Source: Actinomadura luzonensis | GTDB taxonomy: Bacteria > Actinomycetota > Actinomycetes > Streptosporangiales > Streptosporangiaceae | NCBI RefSeq assembly: GCF_022664455.2 | Contig: NZ_JAKRKC020000001.1 | Location: 124,001 to 188,000 of the forward strand | Reading direction: 5' to 3' | Length of the DNA: 64,000 nucleotides | Shown here: piece by piece, positions 43,478-52,004 of the stretch | Position numbering within the stretch: the stretch's first letter is position 1 | Layout: each line of letters starts with the position of its first letter | Program-made: the position numbers and the translations under genes | The notes under the pieces: model-generated | The model's database searches: none | The model's input: the letters and a program-made list of their open reading frames with translations, nothing else | Told to the model about the DNA's origin: nothing

Positions 43478-43567
43478 CGCTGCCTCCTCAGGTGCCGTCC
43501 GAGCCTCACTGTGCGCCGGAACGGTTAGGCCGCCGTGAGATGAACATGAGAGCGCTGTAATGTTCGC

Positions 43568-45817
43568 TCACCGCGGGCTCGGCTCGGCGTCCGTCCCCGG
43601 GGCGTCGGGGAGCGGCGGGGGCACCACGTGGGCCTGGGCGGAGGCGACGTCGTAGTAGAGCCCGACCAGCTTGAGCCGCCCGTCGCCGACCTGCTCGGCG
43701 ACCCCCGGGCAGGTCATGAGGTTGTCCAGTTGCCGCCGCACGTTGCGCCGGCCGAGCTCGTCGAGCATGGCCTCGGGCCCGCCGTCGCCCAGCCCGCCGA
43801 GGCCGCTCTCGCCGTGCCGGAGCCAGCGGTGCAGCCGGGGCAGCTGGGCCGTGGCGGCGGGGCCGCTGAGCAGCGCGGCCATGGCGCCGCAGCCGGAGTG
43901 CCCGCAGACCGTGATGGTGTGGACCTTCAGGACGCGGGTGGCGTACTCGACGGCGGCGGCGACGGAGTCGTCGGCGAAGTCGTCGGCGAAGGCGTCGGCG
44001 AAGTCCGCGGGAGCCCCGGGCTCGGCGCGGGGCACGAGGTTGCCGACGTTGCGGACCACGAACAGCTCCCCGGGGCCGCCGCCGGCGATGAGGTCGGGCG
44101 CCACCCTGGAGTCGGCGCAGGTGATGAACAGGTGGGCCGGCTGGTTGCGGGCCGGCTCGGCGGCGGCGTGGGGGCGGCCGAGCGGCGCCGTGGACCGGTG
44201 GGACTCCTCGGCGCCCGGCGCGAGCGGGTGCGCCTCGCCGCCGGCGCTCTCGCCGGGGCGGCGCGGGGGCCTCGGCAGGCGCCAGCGTCCGGTGAGCCGC
44301 GGCGGGGTCTTGGCCCGGGAGACGCGCCGGCCGCTGGCGGCCATCGCGTACCACTCGTCGTGCAGCTCGTCGATGGTGACCGTGCCGCCGAGGCGTTCGT
44401 GGTCCAGCCGCCAGGAGTGCACGGCCTCGAAGGCGGCGTTGTCCATGAAGTCGATGTTGAGGTCGAGGAGCACGGCGGTCCCGGCGGGGATCGCGCGCAG
44501 CTCCTGGGTCAGCCGGGGCACGCTGAGGAAGGTGAGCGAGCCGGAGACGGTCGCGCGCACGCCGCCGCCGGGCTCGGCGTCCTTGGTGACGGTGACCCGG
44601 GTCAGCCGGCGCAGGGCCAGGAGGGCGGCCAGGGCGATCCCGCCGAGGACGCCTTCGGCCAGCCCCACCAGCACCACGCCGGCCATGGTGAGCACGTAGA
44701 CGGGCACCTCGTGGTGGCCGTGGACCTTCTTGAGGTGGCCGAGGCTGATCGTCCGGACGCCGATGAAGACCAGCAGCGCCGCCAGCGCCTCGATCGGGAT
44801 CAGCTTGATCGTCCAGCCGAGGCAGAGCGCGAACAGCAGGACCCAGACGCCGTGCAGGACCGCCGACCAGCGGGTGCGCGCGCCGGCCCGGATGTTGGTG
44901 GTGCTGCGGACGATCACCCCGGCCACCGGCAGGCCGCCGAGGAGGCCGCTCGTCATGTTGGCGACGCCCTGCGCGGACAGCTCGCGGTCGAGGTCGGCGC
45001 GGGGGCCGGTGTGCATGCCGTCGGTGGCGACGCAGCACAGCAGCGACTCGGCGCCGGCCAGCAACGCCACCAGCAGCACCGCCACGGCGAGCTGGTGCCA
45101 GTCGCCGTGGGGCAGCTCGGGCGGGGCCCAGGCGGTGACCGCGCCGGACAGGTCGATCCTGGTGACGTCCCAGCGGAACAGCCACGCCGTGCCGGCGGCC
45201 ACGAGCAGCGCCGCCAGCGGGGCCGGGAGCGCCTGCACGGGCTTGGGCAGCCGGCCCCAGACCAGCAGGACGGTGATGGCGAGCACGCCGACCATGACCT
45301 TGTGCCCGTGCATGTCGAGCATCTGGCCGGGCAACTGGATCAGGTTCGCCAGGGCCGAGTACTGCGGGCTGCCGCCCAGCACCACGTGGAGCTGCGACAG
45401 CGCGATGATGACGCCGACCCCGGCGAGCATGCCGTGGACGACCGCGGGCGAGACGGCGAGCGCGGCCCGCGCCGTCCTGAGGGCGCCGAGCAGCACCTGG
45501 ACGACCCCGGCCAGGACGGTGATCAGGCAGGTGGCGCGCCACCCGTACGTCTGCACCAGCCCGGCGACCACCACGGTCAGGCTCGCCGTCGGCCCGCTCA
45601 CCTGCACGGGCGAGCCGCCCAGCCGGCCCGCGACGATCCCGCCCACCGCCGCGGCGATCAGCCCGGCGGCCAGCGGCGCGCCGGAGGCCATGGCGACGCC
45701 CAGGGAGAGGGGCACCGCGACCAACACGACCACCAGGGAGGCGGCCAGGTCGAAGCGAAGAGTGGCCAAACTGTTACGGAGAGTAATCAGCGTCACGCGG
45801 CACACCATAGCGCTCAC
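43568..45817 (-). CDS. SulP transporter-STAS-beta-carbonic anhydrase fusion
   Basis: 749 residues. Ten to twelve membrane segments (about 20-410) form a SulP/SLC26 transporter core (VQVSGPTASLTVVVAG). A STAS domain follows (about 425-520, VSGSLTFLSVPRL and LLDLNIDFMDNAAFE). The C-terminal beta-carbonic anhydrase (about 560-735) has FITCADSRVAPDL and CGHSGCGA as zinc ligands. Such fusions couple bicarbonate uptake to CO2 hydration. A 12-bp tandem repeat inside the enzyme domain encodes an Asp/Phe/Ala run. The start is uncertain: GTG 45817 or ATG 45808. Confidence 0.9.
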   Translation of the reverse strand: MSAMVCRVTLITLRNSLATLRFDLAASLVVVLVAVPLSLGVAMASGAPLAAGLIAAAVGGIVAGRLGGSPVQVSGPTASLTVVVAGLVQTYGWRATCLITVLAGVVQVLLGALRTARAALAVSPAVVHGMLAGVGVIIALSQLHVVLGGSPQYSALANLIQLPGQMLDMHGHKVMVGVLAITVLLVWGRLPKPVQALPAPLAALLVAAGTAWLFRWDVTRIDLSGAVTAWAPPELPHGDWHQLAVAVLLVALLAGAESLLCCVATDGMHTGPRADLDRELSAQGVANMTSGLLGGLPVAGVIVRSTTNIRAGARTRWSAVLHGVWVLLFALCLGWTIKLIPIEALAALLVFIGVRTISLGHLKKVHGHHEVPVYVLTMAGVVLVGLAEGVLGGIALAALLALRRLTRVTVTKDAEPGGGVRATVSGSLTFLSVPRLTQELRAIPAGTAVLLDLNIDFMDNAAFEAVHSWRLDHERLGGTVTIDELHDEWYAMAASGRRVSRAKTPPRLTGRWRLPRPPRRPGESAGGEAHPLAPGAEESHRSTAPLGRPHAAAEPARNQPAHLFITCADSRVAPDLIAGGGPGELFVVRNVGNLVPRAEPGAPADFADAFADDFADDSVAAAVEYATRVLKVHTITVCGHSGCGAMAALLSGPAATAQLPRLHRWLRHGESGLGGLGDGGPEAMLDELGRRNVRRQLDNLMTCPGVAEQVGDGRLKLVGLYYDVASAQAHVVPPPLPDAPGTDAEPSPR
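43967..44002 (-). repeat. 12-bp tandem repeat within the carbonic anhydrase domain
   Basis: Three units of (G/T)(T/G)CGTCGGCGAA on the plus strand at 43967-44002 encode ADFADAFADDFADD on the minus strand, between VRNVGNLVPRAEPGAP and VAAAVEYATRVL. The insert lies in a surface loop of the enzyme and keeps the frame. Confidence 0.75.
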
Positions 45818-45976
45818 CCGGCACCGTGGATAGGGCCTCCGCCGGATGAAAGTTTCCCCGGCCGCGGCCCCTCCACCAGCGGCGATGCCGGCGGCCGTGG
45901 CCGCGCGGCCGCTCGCGGGGCGGCGGATGGCGTACCTTACTCCCGCTCACCCGCATCCGCGTGAAAGGGAGTCGTC
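45818..45976. other. Divergent intergenic region
   Basis: The 159 bp between the SulP fusion and the secreted Cip1-like gene. I see AAAGGGAG as ribosome binding site for the latter and no further clear motif. Confidence 0.5.
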
Positions 45977-46756
45977 GTGCGTACCTGGCTGGCCCGCGCC
46001 GTTGTGTCGTCCCTCCTGATGGTGCCGCTGGCGGCCCCCGCCGCCTCCGCCCAGCCGGACGCGCGCACGTGCGCGAAGGCGGACCTGCTGTTCTGCGAGG
46101 ACTTCCAGGCCCTGCCCGTGGGCGGCGCCGCCAGCCTGCGCTGGGGGATCGACACCGAGCACGGCACGCTCACCGTCGAGCGCGCCGGGCGGCAGGGGCA
46201 GAAGGTGCTGCGGGTGCACACCGAGGGCAACGGCCGCGCGTTCCTCAAGGTGGACGACTTCGCCGCGCCGGGCAACAGCTTCTACGGGCGCGTCCGGCTC
46301 CGCGCCGCCGCGTTCCCGACCGCCCCGGACTGGGCGCACTACACGCTGGTCGAGGCGACCGGCGACGGGCCCGAGATCGTCCGCCCGCTCGGCGGCCAGT
46401 ACGCGCCGCCGCCTTACGGCGGGGCCGCGTACTGGGGCGTCGGCGCGGACGGCGGCCCCACCGGCGACTGGACGAACTGGCGGACCACCGCGCCCTCCGT
46501 CGCCGGGGCCTGGACCTGCGTGGAATGGCACCTGGACGCCGCCGACAACCGCGTGTCGCTGTGGTTCGACGGGGTGGCCAAGCCGGAGCTGACCGTGTCC
46601 ACCAGGGAGCACGGCGGCAACCCGGTGGACTTCGTCTTCCCCCGCTTCGACACGGTCAAGGTGGGCTGGCAGCTCTACCAGGCGAACCCGGCCCCCGCCG
46701 GCTACGACGTGTGGCTGGACGACATCGCGCTGAGCAGCCGGCGGGTGGGCTGCTGA
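45977..46756 (+). CDS. Secreted Cip1-like jelly-roll protein
   Basis: 259 residues; GTG start after AAAGGGAG. A signal peptide (about 1-25, ending SAQPD) precedes a single beta-sandwich domain. It has ADLLFCEDFQALPVGG, FYGRVRLRAAAFP, TCVEWHLDAADNRVSLWFDG and YDVWLDDIALSS. That is the concanavalin-like pattern of the Cip1 / polysaccharide-lyase-like group. It probably binds or cleaves a cell-wall or plant polysaccharide. Confidence 0.75.
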   Translation: MRTWLARAVVSSLLMVPLAAPAASAQPDARTCAKADLLFCEDFQALPVGGAASLRWGIDTEHGTLTVERAGRQGQKVLRVHTEGNGRAFLKVDDFAAPGNSFYGRVRLRAAAFPTAPDWAHYTLVEATGDGPEIVRPLGGQYAPPPYGGAAYWGVGADGGPTGDWTNWRTTAPSVAGAWTCVEWHLDAADNRVSLWFDGVAKPELTVSTREHGGNPVDFVFPRFDTVKVGWQLYQANPAPAGYDVWLDDIALSSRRVGC

Positions 46757-46772
46757 CCGCCCTGCCGAGGCG

Positions 46773-47032
46773 TCAGGCGGCCTCCTGCCGCCGCTGGCAG
46801 TCGATGCAGGTGCGCGCCAGCGGCCGGATCTTGAGCCGTTCGTACGGGATGCCGCCGCGCAGCGGACGCAGCGGCCGTAGGTGCCGGCCACCAGCCGGTC
46901 GAAGGCCTGGGACAGCTCGGCGACCGCGCGCTCGGCGGCGGCGACCGAGGCGATCAGCTCCTGCCGGGTGCCGTCGCCGCCGGGTTCCTTTCGGAAGCTG
47001 TGGCGGGCGACGCGGCAGGCCCGCCCGGGCAC
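46773..47032 (-). pseudogene. DksA/TraR zinc-finger protein gene with a 1-base frameshift
   Basis: The minus strand reads QELIASVAAAERAVAELSQAFDRLVAGTYGRCVRC in one frame and GGIPYERLKIRPLARTCIDCQRRQEAA in the next. Together they make a normal DksA/TraR four-cysteine zinc finger (C..C...C..C). One G is missing at about 46861-46866, where TGCGCGGCGGC replaces an expected TGCGGCGGCGGC. The N-terminal helical part is also shorter than usual. Either the gene is broken or the sequence has an error at this GC run. Confidence 0.75.
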
Positions 47033-47145
47033 GGGCAGGCGGCGTCGGGCCCGGGGAACGCCCTGGGCCTGGGCATGCCGTCAAGGGCCGCGCACCCCCG
47101 GCCGGGCGGAGGGCCGCGGCGCGGTGCGGGCGGAGAAGGCGCAGG

Positions 47146-47433
47146 TCAGGCGAGCGGCGGGCCGCGCGAGCCCACGGCGCGGTGGGCGAGCTGCTGCGGG
47201 TCGCGCAGCAGGTCCGCGGCCGGGCCGGGCGACGGCAGCATCGCGAGGTGGTTCAGCTCGTCCTGACGTGCGCCGCGCGGCGGCGGCCACCACGACAGCA
47301 CGTGGTGCTCGCGCACGTTGCCCGCCTGCGGCGGCAGGCTGGAGAGGTCGAGCCGACCATAGCCCAGCCCGGCGAGAAGCCCCGACAGCGGACGGATGCG
47401 CCCACACCGGCGGCGGGGTACGGTGGCCGGCAA
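47146..47433 (-). CDS. Hypothetical protein
   Basis: 95 residues if started at ATG 47433. From about residue 28 (LDLSSLPPQAGNVREHHVLSWW) to the end, almost all codons end in G or C, which supports coding on this strand. The first 25 codons are less biased, so the true start may be further in. The sequence LNHLAMLPSPGPAADLLRDP is not from any family I know. It is divergent from the next secreted protein gene. Confidence 0.5.
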   Translation of the reverse strand: MPATVPRRRCGRIRPLSGLLAGLGYGRLDLSSLPPQAGNVREHHVLSWWPPPRGARQDELNHLAMLPSPGPAADLLRDPQQLAHRAVGSRGPPLA

Positions 47434-47462
47434 TACCCTCGCCGCGGCCGACAGGAGGAGAC

Positions 47463-47810
47463 GTGCGCAGCAGACTGCCCGCCGTCCTGGTCCTGCTGCT
47501 GTCGGCGTTCCTGCTGGGCCCCCTGCCCGGCGGGGCGGAGCCGTCCGCCCTCGCCTCGATCGCCGCCTCAGGCGCAGCCGAACGGTGGGACGCTCCCGCC
47601 GTGCACGCCGGCCAGGACGCGGCGCTGCCCTGCGCGCAGGCCGCCGCCGGAGCGCCGGCCGCGCCCATGTGGCCGGCGGTGCTGCCGTCCGGCGCGGGAC
47701 CGGACCCGTACGCCCGGCCGCGCACCGTCGCGGCCGGTTATCCGCACCCGAAGCCGCGACCGGCCGCGCGCCGGGCCCCGGCGCGGGCGCCGCCCTCCAC
47801 GACGCGCTGA
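47463..47810 (+). CDS. Hypothetical secreted protein
   Basis: 115 residues. The start is GTG 47463, preceded by AGGAGGAGAC. It has a signal peptide (about 1-26, LVLLLSAFLLGPLPGG) and a Pro/Ala-rich mature region with two Cys. It lies 34 bp before secDF on the same strand, so it may share its transcript. No family recognised. Confidence 0.72.
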   Translation: MRSRLPAVLVLLLSAFLLGPLPGGAEPSALASIAASGAAERWDAPAVHAGQDAALPCAQAAAGAPAAPMWPAVLPSGAGPDPYARPRTVAAGYPHPKPRPAARRAPARAPPSTTR

Positions 47811-47844
47811 CGTCCCTTCCCTTCGACAGCCCGTGGAGGCTCTC

Positions 47845-50079
47845 ATGTCCCGCGCGCCCTTCTGGCGCGCGGTGGCGGCGTTCGTCGTCGCCGCCACCGC
47901 CCTGCTACTTTCCGTCACTCAGTCGCCACGGCTCGGCCTCGACCTGCGCGGCGGCACCCAGCTCGTCTTCGAGGCCCGCGACTCCTTCACCGTCACGGCG
48001 GACGCCGAGGCCACCGACCGCGCCCTCGACGTGCTCCGCCGCCGCGCCGACGCGCTCGGCGTGGCCGAACCCACCCTGCTCCGCTCCGGTGAGCGGCGCA
48101 TCATCGCCGAGCTGCCCGGCGTGCTCGACCCGCGCCAGGCCGCCGCCGTCATCGGCAGGACCGCCCAGCTCACCTTCCACCCCGTGCTGGCGCCGACCGG
48201 CCCCGGGCGGACGCTGTCCGACGAGTCCGGGCAGCCCCTGCGGCTGGGCCCGCCCGCGATCGCCGGAGACGGGGTGAACGACGCCGCCGAGGGCCACGAC
48301 CCGCAGCAGGGGCCGGGCTGGCACGTCGACGTCGGCTTCCGCCACGCCGACGCCTGGGAGCGCCTGACCGGCGAGGCCGCCTGCCACAGCCCCGGCGACC
48401 CCCGGCGACGGGTCGCCATCGTCCTCGACGACACGGTCATCTCCTCACCACAGGTGAACGAGGACGTGCCCTGCCGCGCCGGCATGCCGGGCGGCTCCAC
48501 GAGGATCACCGGCTCCTTCACCCACCAGGAGGCGCGGGACCTGGCCGTGCTGATCAAGGGCGGCTCCCTGCCCGTCCCGCTCACCCTGGTCGAGCAGCGC
48601 ACCGTCGGGCCCACCCTCGGCGCGCAGGCGATCGCCGCCAGCGCCCAGGCGGGGGTCGCCGGCGTCCTGCTCACGGCGTTGTTCATCGCCGTCACCTACC
48701 GGCTGTCGGGGCTGACGGCCACCGTCGCGCTGGCGGCGTACGGGCTCATCTCCTACGCGGCCCTGGTCGCCCTCGGGGCGACGCTGACCCTGCCGGGCCT
48801 GGCCGGGTTCGTCCTGGCGATCGGCATGGCGGTGGACGCCAACGTGCTGGTCTTCGAACGGGCCCGCGAGGAGTACGCCCGCGCGCCGCGCCGCGGCCTG
48901 CGCGCCGCACTCGACCGGGGCTTCGCGGGCGCCTGGAGCGCCGTCGCCGACTCCAACGTCACCACCCTCCTGGCCGCGGGGCTGCTGTTCTGGCTGGCCT
49001 CGGGGCCGGTGCGGGGGTTCGGCGTGACGCTGGCCATCGGCGTCCTCGCCTCGATGGTGTCGGCCATGCTCATCACCCGCGTCCTGGCGCACGCGGTCCT
49101 GAGCCGGACCGGCTCGCGGCTGTCGGGGCTCGCCGCGCAGGGCCGGGTCCGGGCCTGGATCGCCCGGCGCGCCCCGGACCTGATGGCCGCCGGCCGGCGC
49201 TGGCTCGCCGCCGCCGCCGTCCTGGTCGCCGCGGCCGTGGCCGGGCTCGTGCTGCGCGGGCTGAACGTCGGCGTCGAGTTCACCGGCGGCCGGATGGTGG
49301 AGTTCGCCGCGGCGCGGCCGGTCGGCGTCGAGGCGGCGCGGCAGGCGGTGGCCGAGGCCGGGCACCCGGCCGCCGGCGTGCAGGTCTCCGGCGCCGCGGT
49401 GTCCGTACGGACCGGGCCGATCAGCGCCGACGACGTGACCGCCATCGAACGCGCGCTCGACGCCCGGCTCGGCGACGTCACCAAGCAGCGCGACGAGCTC
49501 ATCGGCCCCCGCCTCGGCGACGAGCTGCGCCGCAACGCGCTCGTCGCCCTCGCCGTGGCGCTCGCGGCGCAGCTCGGCTACCTGGCCGTCAGGTTCCGGT
49601 GGACGTTCGGCGCGGCCGCGGTGCTGGCCCTCGTCGTGGACACGGCCGCCGTGCTCGGCCTGTTCGCCTGGCTCGGCAAGCCGGTCGACGGGGTGTTCCT
49701 CGCGGCCATGCTGACGATCATCGGCTACTCGATCAACGACAAGGTGGTGGTCCTCGACCGCGTCCGCGAGCTGTGGCAGGCCCGGCCGCGGGCGCGCTTC
49801 GCGGGCGTCGTCAACGCGGCGATCCTGCAGACCGTCCCGCGCACCGTCAACACCGGGCTCGGCGCGCTGTTCATCCTCACCGCGCTGGCCGTGCTGGGCG
49901 GCGACACCCTGCGCGACTTCGCCCTCGCGCTCATCGCCGGCATCGTGATCGGCACGGCGTCCTCGTCGTTCGTGGCCGGGCCGCTCGCGATCGAGCTCGA
50001 ACGCCTCAGCAAGCGGCCTCCGCCGCAGCCGCCCGCGCCCCGCCGCGGCCGGCGGGAGGGCTCGGGCGCGGTGGTGTGA
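47845..50079 (+). CDS. secDF: SecDF fusion protein
   Basis: 744 residues. The SecD half has the periplasmic entrance motif LGLDLRGGTQLVFEA (about 30-44) and FVLAIGMAVDANVLVFERARE. The SecF half has VGVEFTGGRMVEFA and LTIIGYSINDKVVVLDRVRE. There are twelve predicted membrane segments. SecDF uses the proton gradient to finish protein export. Most actinobacteria have separate secD and secF beside yajC; here they are one gene with no yajC, ruvB or relA nearby. This is probably a second, accessory copy. Confidence 0.92.
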   Translation: MSRAPFWRAVAAFVVAATALLLSVTQSPRLGLDLRGGTQLVFEARDSFTVTADAEATDRALDVLRRRADALGVAEPTLLRSGERRIIAELPGVLDPRQAAAVIGRTAQLTFHPVLAPTGPGRTLSDESGQPLRLGPPAIAGDGVNDAAEGHDPQQGPGWHVDVGFRHADAWERLTGEAACHSPGDPRRRVAIVLDDTVISSPQVNEDVPCRAGMPGGSTRITGSFTHQEARDLAVLIKGGSLPVPLTLVEQRTVGPTLGAQAIAASAQAGVAGVLLTALFIAVTYRLSGLTATVALAAYGLISYAALVALGATLTLPGLAGFVLAIGMAVDANVLVFERAREEYARAPRRGLRAALDRGFAGAWSAVADSNVTTLLAAGLLFWLASGPVRGFGVTLAIGVLASMVSAMLITRVLAHAVLSRTGSRLSGLAAQGRVRAWIARRAPDLMAAGRRWLAAAAVLVAAAVAGLVLRGLNVGVEFTGGRMVEFAAARPVGVEAARQAVAEAGHPAAGVQVSGAAVSVRTGPISADDVTAIERALDARLGDVTKQRDELIGPRLGDELRRNALVALAVALAAQLGYLAVRFRWTFGAAAVLALVVDTAAVLGLFAWLGKPVDGVFLAAMLTIIGYSINDKVVVLDRVRELWQARPRARFAGVVNAAILQTVPRTVNTGLGALFILTALAVLGGDTLRDFALALIAGIVIGTASSSFVAGPLAIELERLSKRPPPQPPAPRRGRREGSGAVV

Positions 50080-50198
50080 CCGGCCGCCGCCGACCCGGCC
50101 GGCTCTGCTCCGCGCCACGGCCGTCCTGGCGCGGAGCAGGGCCGCGGGTGATGCATGATGGGCAGTCACCGGGATCACTGGCAGGAAGGAGGGCCCTC

Positions 50199-51914
50199 GT
50201 GAGCCTCCCCGAGGGCGACGGGCGGACGCTCCCGGCGGCGCGGAAGCAGCGCGTGTCCCGGGCGTTCGACCTCAGCGAAGCGGGCACGTACGCGGTGGAC
50301 GACGCCGGCCGGATCGTCGAGGTCAGCGCGCAGGCCGAGCTGCTGCTCCGGCGTACCGCCGCGGAGCTGCTCGGCCGCGACGCCCACGACCTGCTGCACC
50401 GCGGCAGGCACGGCGCCACCCTGCCGCGCAGCCGGTGCGCGATGCGGCAGCCGCTCATCACCGGCGGCACCGGGCAGGGCGAGCTGGAGTGGTTCGAGCG
50501 CGGTGACGGCACCCTGCTGCCCGTCTCCTGGCTGGTCACCCCCTGCCACCTCGGAGCGGGACGCACCGGCGCTCTGGTGATCTTCTACGAGTCGGCCGCG
50601 GCCGTCCCCGCCCAGCCGGAGCGGGTGAGCGCGTCGGCCTCGATGTCGGAGCTCGACCGGCTGGCCCTGCTCGCGGAGACCACCACCACCCTCACGGCCA
50701 GTCTGGAGGTGGAGGAGACGCTGCACCAGCTGGTCCGGCTCACCGCGCCGCTCCTCGCCGACTGGGTCGTGGTGGACCTGCTCACCGAGGACCGCGGCGT
50801 GTCGCGCGCCGTCGTGGTGCACTACGACGACGGCGCCCTGGTCCACCGGGAGGACCTCGAAGGCCCCATGCCCCCGTTGCCCGAGGAGTCCCCGATGCCG
50901 CTGTCGCGGGCGCTGCGCGGCGTCACCGCGACCCTGACCGGCCCCGACACCTACCGCGGGGACCCCGACTCCGGCATCGCGGTCGCGCAGCGGGAGCTGT
51001 TCCAGGCCACCGGCATGCACTCGGCCTGCATCGCGCCGATCCGAGGGGTGCGCGAGGTGCTCGGCGCGCTGACCCTCGGCCGCGCCGGCCAGCCCTGGCC
51101 CTTCACCTCCGACGACCTGCTCCTGGTCGAGGACATCGCCCGCCGCGCCGGCCTGGCGCTGGACAACGCCCGCCTGTACGAGCGGCAGCGCCGGGTGGCC
51201 GAGACCATGCAACGCCACCTGCTGCCGCAACTGCCGGCCGTGCCCGGCCTGGAGCTGAGCGCCCGGTACGTGCCCGCGCCGCGCGCGTCGCAGGTCGGCG
51301 GCGACTGGTACGACGCCTTCACCCTGCCGGACGGCGGCACCGCCCTGGTGATCGGCGACGTCGTCGGCCACGACCTCGACGCCGCGGCCGGCATGGCCCA
51401 GGTGTGCAACATGCTGCGGGCGTACGCCGCCATCCAGCAGGAGTCACCCGCCGTGATCCTGGACCGGCTCGACCAGGCAGTGGGCCGCATGGCGCAGGCC
51501 ACCATGGCCACCGTCGTCCTCGCCCACCTCCAGCACACCGACGACGACCGCTGGCTGCTGACCTGGGCCAACGCCGGCCATCCCCCGCCGCTGCTGATCG
51601 AGCACGACGGGCGGACCCGCTTCCTGGAGTCCGGGCACGGGCCGGTGCTCGGCACCGGGATCCGGCCCACGCGCACCGACGCCACCGTGGAGCTGCCGCC
51701 CCGCTCCGCCGTGCTCTTCTACACCGACGGGCTCGTCGAGTCCCGCACCCACATCCTCGACACGGGGCTCGCCCGGCTGCGCCGGCACGCCGCCTCGCTC
51801 GCGCGCCGGCCCCTCGACCACCTGTGCGACGTCATCCTCGACCGGGTGCGGCCGGCCGAGAACGACGACGACGTCGCCATGCTCGCCCTACGCGTCCCCA
51901 CCGCCGCCCCCTGA
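50199..51914 (+). CDS. PAS-GAF-SpoIIE serine phosphatase (PP2C type)
   Basis: 571 residues. The start is GTG 50199, with AAGGAGG 6 nt upstream; the in-frame extension upstream overlaps secDF and was rejected. A PAS domain (about 25-135, GTYAVDDAGRIVEVSAQAELLL) and a GAF domain (about 160-325) precede the SpoIIE phosphatase. Its motifs are [38 protein letters not shown] and ENDDDVAMLAL. It resembles the phosphatase at 35026-36318. Confidence 0.92.
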   Translation: MSLPEGDGRTLPAARKQRVSRAFDLSEAGTYAVDDAGRIVEVSAQAELLLRRTAAELLGRDAHDLLHRGRHGATLPRSRCAMRQPLITGGTGQGELEWFERGDGTLLPVSWLVTPCHLGAGRTGALVIFYESAAAVPAQPERVSASASMSELDRLALLAETTTTLTASLEVEETLHQLVRLTAPLLADWVVVDLLTEDRGVSRAVVVHYDDGALVHREDLEGPMPPLPEESPMPLSRALRGVTATLTGPDTYRGDPDSGIAVAQRELFQATGMHSACIAPIRGVREVLGALTLGRAGQPWPFTSDDLLLVEDIARRAGLALDNARLYERQRRVAETMQRHLLPQLPAVPGLELSARYVPAPRASQVGGDWYDAFTLPDGGTALVIGDVVGHDLDAAAGMAQVCNMLRAYAAIQQESPAVILDRLDQAVGRMAQATMATVVLAHLQHTDDDRWLLTWANAGHPPPLLIEHDGRTRFLESGHGPVLGTGIRPTRTDATVELPPRSAVLFYTDGLVESRTHILDTGLARLRRHAASLARRPLDHLCDVILDRVRPAENDDDVAMLALRVPTAAP

Positions 51915-52004
51915 CCGCCCGCCCGCCGCCGGGAAGAGGTGCCCGCCTGCACCGCCGGCCGGTGCGCCTGCTCCGGTCCGCGCTCGACGACCTGCGGCGG
52001 GACG

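Noticed and set aside
45947..46720. Minus-strand continuation of the DksA frame through the Cip1-like gene
   Set aside because: Antisense shadow after the frameshift; no similarity to any zinc-finger protein beyond 46860.
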